NCBI GenBank assembly: GCA_008931825.1
Contig: QXVZ01005555.1
Span: forward strand, 1 to 20,303
Reading direction: 5' to 3'
DNA length: 20,303 bases
From: Phallusia fumigata
Taxonomy: Eukaryota > Chordata > Ascidiacea > Phlebobranchia > Ascidiidae
Below the pieces are notes generated by a model that was not told where the DNA came from, searched no databases, and saw only the letters and a list, made by a program, of their open reading frames with translations. Position numbers and translations under genes: made by a program. Shown one piece after another: positions 7,744-16,700 of the stretch. How positions within the stretch are numbered: the stretch's first letter is position 1; the number at the start of each line of letters is the position of its first letter.

Positions 7744-10700
7744 CTGGAGAAATTGGGNGCACACTGAACAAGAGATAACGCCAAATTAGTTTATTGGGTA
7801 GCATGTTGTTTTGATACATTAAGGATCGCCCTTTTAAATGCCTGGTACTCGTGAAAAACTGTTAATATGTGGATGTTCAAACAAGTATAAGTTGCAACTC
7901 AAAAATCATCAAACGCAATCTCGTCTGTAGTAAAGAACTTTTGTTACAACTTAACTTCTAAGGTACAACGCGGAAAAGCAAAAATGACTGTTTTTGTTCA
8001 GACTCGGTATGAACGTTGAGGCAAATGGCTCTCGAAAACGTTGCTCTTTCAACAGTTTCCGGTGGTAAATTTTGCAGCCATGCCTTCACATGGAGTAAGA
8101 TTATGAGCCTTTGCTGTACACTTTGGGATGTTGAGAGAAATTCATTACTACTTACCGTAAGTATCAGCTCGTTTTGCGTTGAAGTTTTCAAAGTCGATGT
8201 CGGATTTAATCTTTTTGTTCAGAGTTTCCACCATTTCCAACGCGTTTACAAATTCCCCCTTTTGTCGTTGTACGTAGAATAGAACAACCAAACTGCAAAA
8301 AAAACAGATGTTAGACAATTGTTTCCTGTCTAAAAATGTCTAAATGTCAATAATGGAACAAAACTTTGTAATGCTGAATTGGCTATTGCATCAATTTCTA
8401 GGTTTTTCCTTTAATTTTTAAAATATATTTTTCTTACTCGGCGCTCGAATGTTCAACATAGGTTGACTGAACGATCACGTGATCCTCCTCGACCAATGAG
8501 AGCAGGACTTTGAGTTGGTTCACCAGATTGCTCTTGAGGCTTTCAGTAAAGGTTTCGGGCGTCTGGTCAAGGTGTAGCTCAACCTGTGGGTTTGCAAAGC
8601 AACTATAAGATCTTTTAAAATCGCCTAGCTGTTCAGGGGACCGTGCAAGACGAAATATTAAAAAAACACTGAATTATTGTGACACAGCTCACTACAACAT
8701 AGTGTACAGTTTAAGATGATTTAAGAAAACAGTGTTTTCATTAATTTGCCCACTACAGTAAGTTATGTACATTGCTCAAAACCACCACTTACCAAGTGCG
8801 ATACGTGAGGATCGCCCAGCACCGTCACTTTCACCGAAGTTTTTGAGAATCTGCCTCTGACGTTGGTGACAGTTAAGTGAAATATGTACACACCTGGTTC
8901 CAACCCTTCAACCACCAAGATCGGCTGCTCGTCGGAGTGGTTGAAAATTCGCTGTACGGAGAAATAAGTTTTGTTGATGGGTTTCAAAATACAGTCGTTT
9001 CACTTTGTTTACTTCAAAAACAGTTTTAACATTGATAGACTATGGCTCTTTGGTGTGTTATGAATGATACGCTTTTCCTGAGTTTAAATTTACACACGCG
9101 GATATGTTATATGCAACACATTTGATTAATGTGCATTTTTCAGCAACGATATTGTAAGATGGTTTCGTGAATACTTTTGTTTTATAAATAAAAAGACGAA
9201 AGAACGGTAAGAAATTTGCCGGGGGAAGAACGGTAAGAAATAAAATACTGCTCATTTTTTTGCTCTTTTTGAAATGTTTGTAGTTTAGGGGCCTGTGGGT
9301 GACCCACGGGTCAACTGGGGTCAAAAGTTAGATTGCACAACCTAAGATACTCATTTATGGTGTGTGGAGAATTTAAAAAAGTTGTACGGCTTTTTTCTTG
9401 ACCAAACGGAAGAAAAAAAACCTGCGTTAGACAGAAAAAATAAATAAGAAAAAAAAGGTGAAAATAATATGTGTTCCTTCATAAAAGGGAGCCAATTTAC
9501 ACACTTCATAGTAAAAAACAAACAAAATCCTAACATAAATCACCCTTTTTTTATTTGGTGGTTCTGCTTGTTGTTTTCGGACTGCGCACTAACCGAGCGC
9601 TTGCTTGAGCGTGCGTTTGTTTTATTTCGTTGTTGGTTTTAACTCTTTGTCTATTTGTATTTTCCGGTAATCTATGTTTGTTAAACCTTTTTATTACATT
9701 TTTGTTTGTATGGTTTAGAGACTGGCGATGCCTACTTAGGTGAAATATATATATATTTTTTAACGAACAGCCATTGAGGCATAGCTTCACTGTTATCATT
9801 TGAATCAAGTTTACACAGTGATCGTCAATATGCAGATGCCTACTATTGAAGGGACAGTTTCTGTAAGAACCATTTTTAGTTGACATAAATCACTGTGTTA
9901 TGTTTAGAGAACAAAACATGACGTTAATACGGTTGACTGGATTCGTTTTATGCATCAACGGATAAAGTGCGTGTACCGGACGTGATAAACAACATCGTAA
10001 AATGTCAAGGATGTCAACCTTGATTTAATAGTTGTTAAAGCCAATAGAAAAAGCTGCTATCTAAATCGCAAAGCACATATTGTTGTTTGCTTACTACTGT
10101 AACACGTTGGAAAAAGGAAAACAAATATTTGCAGCTTGATGGAAATGTGTCAGAGTGAGATAAACAAAGCATAGACAAAGTCAAATTTGCGGCTTCTGTA
10201 TTTTGAGCACAGTAAAATATTTGTTTTTCATTGTATAAAACTTCTGCGCACTTATTTTGTAGGTCAGTTTTTGAAAAAACATTCGTTTTTTGTAAAGACA
10301 AAATTATCCGTTATGTTCGGTTACAAACAACATTAGACTATTGTGACACACAAAACTGTAATAATCTTCTGTATTTTTCAAAAAATACTCGTTTTTCAAC
10401 ATAAAAAAACTTTTACTAGCGCCTGTATTTTTTAACAAGGAAGATACCAGACAGCAGTTGTGTGTAAAACATTTTCTACCCTTCGACAAACGCTGCTGCC
10501 ATCACCAGGCAACCTTTGTCGGAAATGTGAAATATGTTTTACACACAAGTGATGACTTGTATCTTCTTTTCAAAAGTAGTTAAAACCGTAAATGCTGTGC
10601 CTAACAAAGCGATGCATCAAAAAAAGGTGTGGCCTATGTTCTGTATTTTTGTATGTCAGTTTTGAAAACAGTAAACAAAATGTGAAAAATATTCGATAAC

Positions 10701-13700
10701 CGAGTTAATTTGAACTTCGACAAAGTCGCAGCTTACCCCGATAGCTGGGCTGTCACGGTCTCTCGTCCAACGAAAACTTGCGATGCCGTAATCGTCGGTT
10801 GACCGGTTACCGTTCAATACTGCCACGTCATCCGGAAGTGTGATTGTGACGTCAGAACCGGCGATCGCCACTGGTGGTTGCTCTAAGCAGGAAAGTGTAA
10901 AAATGGTCGTTGGTCACAAAACCATGATGGTATGGACTAATAAGCAAATATATTAACTAAATCCCGAAGTAACCAAAGTTTTTTTTTCGAAACTGAGCAG
11001 GTTTTACAACCGCCCTATAAAATCAAGGAGTGACATTTTTTGTCTCTGTAATATACCAGCGATGTTGAGACAAAATAATATATTTGGAAACAGGACACGG
11101 ATTTGCAGAGTAGATTAATTAAAAACATAACTGCCAGATAGCTTGTCCATAATAAATACATCGTTATGCAAACGTTTCAACAATCACTGTACAAAATACA
11201 AGCTCTCTGGCAGTTATGTTTCTAATTAAAATATTATGTTTTGTGAAGCTGTTATTTTCTTAAGTTGTGTCAAAACAAGTTTTTTGTCAACAAATAACTC
11301 TCTCCTAAACATTCACCAGAACCATTATGTTCATACTCATACTAAATCAAATGGTCTTCCAGTATGTTAATTTCTAAACACCAATTTATAAAATATATTG
11401 AACTTTCATTCACTGCAGTAAGGTAGCACCTAGTAAAATATGCTAAGCAAACTGATTTCAACATTTTGTATTCCTGTATTGTTATAAGTTAAGCAGTAAG
11501 ACTGAAACGCACCTTTTTTAACAGTAATAGTGATTTTGTCGGTGTCAGTCTCTCCTTCCTCATCGGACACTGTAAGTTCGTACACATAATCCCCAGGTAT
11601 ATCTAAACCTGTTACCGTTGTTTGAGCTGCATTCGATGTCGCAAGCGTTGTTTTTACTGGTGCACTACAAATAAGAAAGAGATGTTATTTCACTTATATG
11701 TTNCACAACGGATTTAAAACCATTATGACAATGTCAAAATATTACGGCAAAACCAAAGCTAAAAATTGGCCTGTTTATACACTTCGATAATTTACAGCAT
11801 AATTTTCATTAAGAATGTTTCTTGATTTGGTAGGAATTTACATGCACAAACAGATTTTTGTGAACTATTTCACAAATTTATATTTATTTGTCAATTTTGT
11901 AGTTGTGATATAGGTAGCAGCTGTCTATACAGCATTCTTGTTTAGAAAAAAGGAGAAAAAAATTCTCCAAAATCATCTGCAAGCAGATAAACTTGCAAAG
12001 CATATCAATCACAAACAATCAAGTGTTGTTTTCAACTATATCAAACACTAGCAATTCAGTTTAATCCTTTAGTCAAATTAGGCCAAAAATACCCTGCCAT
12101 TAAATAAATTCAGGGAATTGATAATGATGAAATTGTAAGCTCAGTTGGTCATTATTGGTGGTCCAGCAGAACATGTAATTTGGGCTTCCTCAATTGTACA
12201 GTGTACACATTTCAAGACCTCAGAAAAGACCGCGAGATTCAAATGTTTGCAAAGTCATTTGTGCCTCTGGACAATATGTTTACCAGCAAATGTACAAAAT
12301 GGATGCTTTCGTGCAATGGTTTTTCAGCTTGGCTGAACTTGAGTAACATTACGCTTCAGTAATTTTGAACCGCAATTATTTTGTAGGAATCTTTCACTCG
12401 ATCCTACTCAAGCAGGTTCCATAGGTTCAAATCTAACTGTTTTTTTAGATTGCTTACCAGTGAAAATAAGAAAGTGCCTTTTCATCTTTAAACAAAACAA
12501 TACTGACAACTTCAGAAGTGCCCTTTTACTTCATTGCCGATATTTAGTGTCCTTGCATGTTACTGAATGTCTCACAGATATTAGGCAAAATGAAATTGTT
12601 TGTTTTGTTTTCTTGTTTGTTTCTTTTATAATATGTGCTGTCAATTGCATATGATGAGTTGCCTCGTTAAACAAACTACCTTGTTGGAGTTTTGTTGAGA
12701 TAATATTTCCTGCGACTATTTCAATTTTTAGAGATGGAGTTCTGAATTTGGTACAACTCATTGGGTTAATACTGGTTTGGAGCAATGTTGCCAAACATTC
12801 TTGTTCAGAGGGATACAAGAAACGAGGTTGGAACTAAAACCCACAACCCTGCAAGCGCAAAGGGGTCACACCAACCACTTAGTCAACTGGCAACAAATAT
12901 CAAAACACTACCATTATCACAAACTGTCAGTTGCAAAAAAAGTTGTTGGTTACACATAAAACCCACCTTAGGTTTGTACAAATGCAATGTATAGGTTTTA
13001 TCACAGGATGGAAAAGTGCTACATTCATACACACCTGCATATCAAATACTTGGTTTTCACTGCTCGCATCCACTGCCCACTTGTAAGCCACTATTCCCCA
13101 ATCATCTGTGCTGTCATTACCACAAAGAGTGGCCGTGCTTTGTGGAAAATCAATTTTTTGGTTTGGACCAGCATTGGCAATTGGTGGGTTATCAATTTCT
13201 GGAAAAGGAAGTAGTTTGAGTGTAAAGGTAAATTTGTTTTTGTAAAACATTTTTAAAAAATGAATGAATGATAGCTTAAACAAAGGATGTTATTAACTGC
13301 AAATTATTTTTTAAGCAAGCCCGAGGGTTATACTTACAATGCACATACAAAAGTCATGCATTAAAAACCTGTGTCATTTGCATATTTGTAAAACAAATGT
13401 TGGCTGCCCTAATTATCTAATTAGATAGGTGTTAAAAAGATATTTACCAATATCAATTGACCTATACTGCAAGTGTTTGTGTACCCATACATACAATGTA
13501 TAAACAGTTTGTTTTGTATGCTTTGTATATGTACGTACATGTGTAATTGCCTTACAAGGTATTTTGCATCTCCCAACACTTGTTTGGGGTTCGTGGCCGA
13601 AAAATACACACAAGTTAGGCATGACCCAAAATTAATTGGGAACCACTGCTTTAAAGGTATTGTTTTACACAATATTGTCTGTCTTTGAAGTTTACGCAAA

Positions 13701-16700
13701 CTTACTTTTATTAACAAATACCGTGGCCTGTGTAGAGTCCGTCGCTCCATCTGTGTCAGTGACTGTCAGTTCTATTGTATAATTTCCCACTTGAAGACCT
13801 TTTAGCTGCAAGACCTACAAAAAAAATGCTGTTTTAATGTACAACAGTTAACCTGAAAGAATTTGGCAAAGAGTGTAAGACTTGCAAAACAGAAACAAAG
13901 CAGTCCATAAACGTTTCAACGGACAAAAGTAAGTAAACTTTAAGATAGTATGGTGCCACAGTAGGGGTTTAGAACAGCGGTGTGCAACCTGCGTCCTGCC
14001 GGCCAAATGCGGCCTGGCAATAGAAATTGTGCGGCCCATGGAGAGGTGAGGATTTTGGATATAGTGCAGCCCGCAAAACAGTTTTAGTGCATTACGTTTT
14101 TGTGCATCGTAGGACCGACCGAAAATCAATTTATTACCTTTGGCGTAACAACACTGTTAGAAAAGTAAAGTGAACAACGGAAACAGGATTCCGTTGTATA
14201 GGGAATGATATGCAATAAGCTAAATCCAATCTGTGTTAAACAAACGTGCGTCCCACCGTCTGATGTGGCTGATTGTACTTGGCCCTCCAGTAAAATAGGT
14301 TACACACCCCTGATTTACAACATTCAATGATTTTTACAGCAATTCAAAAAATACTGAAGCACTTGTGGTATGCAAAGATGCTTTAAGTGGTGCACAGGTA
14401 ACGTTATTGGCTTATAAGGAATGCAAAATAGTTTTGCATTTATTACTTTCTGCAAAAAGTCATTCAGTCAGGTCACATCCTATAAGTTACTAACATTGAA
14501 AGATTGTACGATGATAAAGTTGTATTTTTGTGACTAGGTGATACATGGACACCATGCGAAACAGGCATAAGTTCGTAAGTTGGGGAACCACTGATATAAA
14601 GGCATGAGCTTACCTTTTCACCACTAAGAGGTTTTCCTGTTGACAAAACACTTTGCAAAGGTGCCTGGACAGGTTCCCAGTGATAAGACACAATTCCAAC
14701 ATCATCAGTAGACTCTGAAATTCACCAAAACAAAATTTGCACCCTCACAAGACCAAATGATATACAGCAAGGTTAAATTAACTGGTACTTTATATCATTA
14801 AGCCTATTTACATGGCGCTTTTAAGCGTGTTTGATACGCTTAATCAACTTGCATTTCTCTCATTTTAAAAAAAGAAAAAAGGCAAAGCGTATTGGAGATC
14901 TCCGATTGCCAATACGCCTGAAACAGGTAGTTTGAACACGCTTATCGAGTGAATACGCTCACAGGCATTTTGCGCGAACAGTCCGTAAACTTGCAAATGG
15001 TTCTAGTTTGAAAAACTTGACTTTTTGCACCCCATATCACCGCGATGTTTTTTATTTTAAAGTGAAAGACGCTGAAGGTAATAAATAATTTAGGAAAAAA
15101 ACTCTGNAAAAAAACAATTCAAAAAACATTTATACAAACCCAATAAAAATGTCGGATTCAATTTACCCTAATGCTATTAGGTAAGTTTTAAAATCATAGT
15201 GCTTACATTAAAGGTGTATTTTCCAGCAATAAGGCCACTAACAGTGTAGGTGTCGTCGCTGATCCCTGACAAATCGCCATTGAAGTCTGTGGGGTGGTCA
15301 ATAGGTCTCCATTCATAATCATATCCATTTGCTGTTGAGACAATATTGGATTGACAAAGATTGTTTTGTTTCTGTGCCAAACTGTTGAGTATACTCAACA
15401 AAAAAGTGATATATTTTAGTTTGTGTGTTCCTTCCAAGATCTGTTGAATTTGTGAAGAAATGCATAAAATATTTACATGGCTAAAAGTTCACAGGGATCC
15501 TGGATACATTTCACAACACAAAGTTCAACAGAACTATGACTATATTGCAACTTTTAAGTTGCCAAGTAACAAAATATTTACCACGTAACAAAGCCCATCA
15601 ACCAATCCTTTATGCAAATTTTAGGGCTAATTGTAGGTAAACAAGTTAACAAATTGCCAAAAACCTTGTGGGCTTTCAAAAAAAATATTGCACAAATGGA
15701 AAATTTAAATTTAAATGAATTTCCTTTAGGCCAGGGGTGTACAACATGTGGTTGTTTGCCCGCTTGCATTTATGAAACCACAAACATGTTCAATAGAATA
15801 CATGTGTTGGTGGCGTACATTGATAAAAGCTCTGGTATCGAAAAAACAAGTACATCTTTATTTCATTACATTTTAGCACAATTATATAAATGGGATATTA
15901 CTCAAACTCCCATTCCTTTATAGTATGTACCATAAACGTTAACTTAGAATCATCAGCAGCTGTAACAAAATAAAGTCTGTGATGGAAATAGAAAAAGATT
16001 GTGTATTTCTGCTCTAAGCTTAAACTTTACCTTGTTCAGGGGTTCCATCAGCAACGGCTTTCAGAACAACAGTACTTGCAGGTAACGTGATGTTTGTATC
16101 ACCTTCAACCGTTACATGAATGACCTTGATAGCTGGTGTTGTTGTTGTAGCTTTAGTTGACGTAGTTGTGGTCGAGGGGGTTGTTTCTGTTGTTGTTGTT
16201 GCTGTTGTTGTTATTTTTGCTGTTGTTGTTGTGGCAGCTGGTGTTGTAGTGGTGGCTTGATTGGTTTTTAAAGTTGTGCTGGTTGTAGAAGTTGTTACTG
16301 TGTCTGTTAATGGAGAAAAATACTGTAGATCGATTTGTTGCAAATGTGCAGTCGTTACAGTGGAGAGACTGTGAATGGTTTATAGCAAGAAATTTGCAAC
16401 AAAACTGTGCAAAACAGATGGAGACAAAATTGGTATCTGGCTTTAAATCAGGTGCAGTTTAAAACAAAGCTTTTTAAAACGTTGGCCAAACTTTACTTAA
16501 CATTTGCAATAAATCGTGATCCACAGAATTTGGTAGAAAACAAACACTAAAAGTGGATCTGCATTTGCCTTACAGACCACTTATGCCCCAAGAGCAAAGT
16601 ACAGAGTGCACTTTCAATCAGGATATTGATTGTCTGTCTCTAGATAATGTTGACAAATTCTGAACTCAACAAGACAATAAAGCCATGGATGTAAGAAACT

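Noticed and set aside
9551-9886. Minus-strand ORF of 111 codons
   Set aside because: It lies inside the intron between exons 10 and 11, has no recognisable motif, low complexity at its end and no splice-linked neighbours.
10035-10301. Minus-strand ORF of 88 codons
   Set aside because: Intronic, AT-rich, Phe/Leu/Lys-dominated chance frame without motifs.
12136-12150. Functional tRNA gene suggested by a box-A-like sequence
   Set aside because: No cloverleaf with a correctly spaced box B. The sequence fits a decayed SINE head better.
12531-12818. Minus-strand frame with RTPSLKIEIVAG, at first sight like the missing PKD3 second half
   Set aside because: The phase is wrong (it needs two incoming bases but exon 8 ends in phase 0), the PKD core LTVTD is absent, and the bases belong to a SINE remnant.
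15612-15923. Plus-strand ORF of 103 codons
   Set aside because: It runs through an hAT-like terminal repeat in an intron and has no family motif. Chance ORF across mobile DNA.
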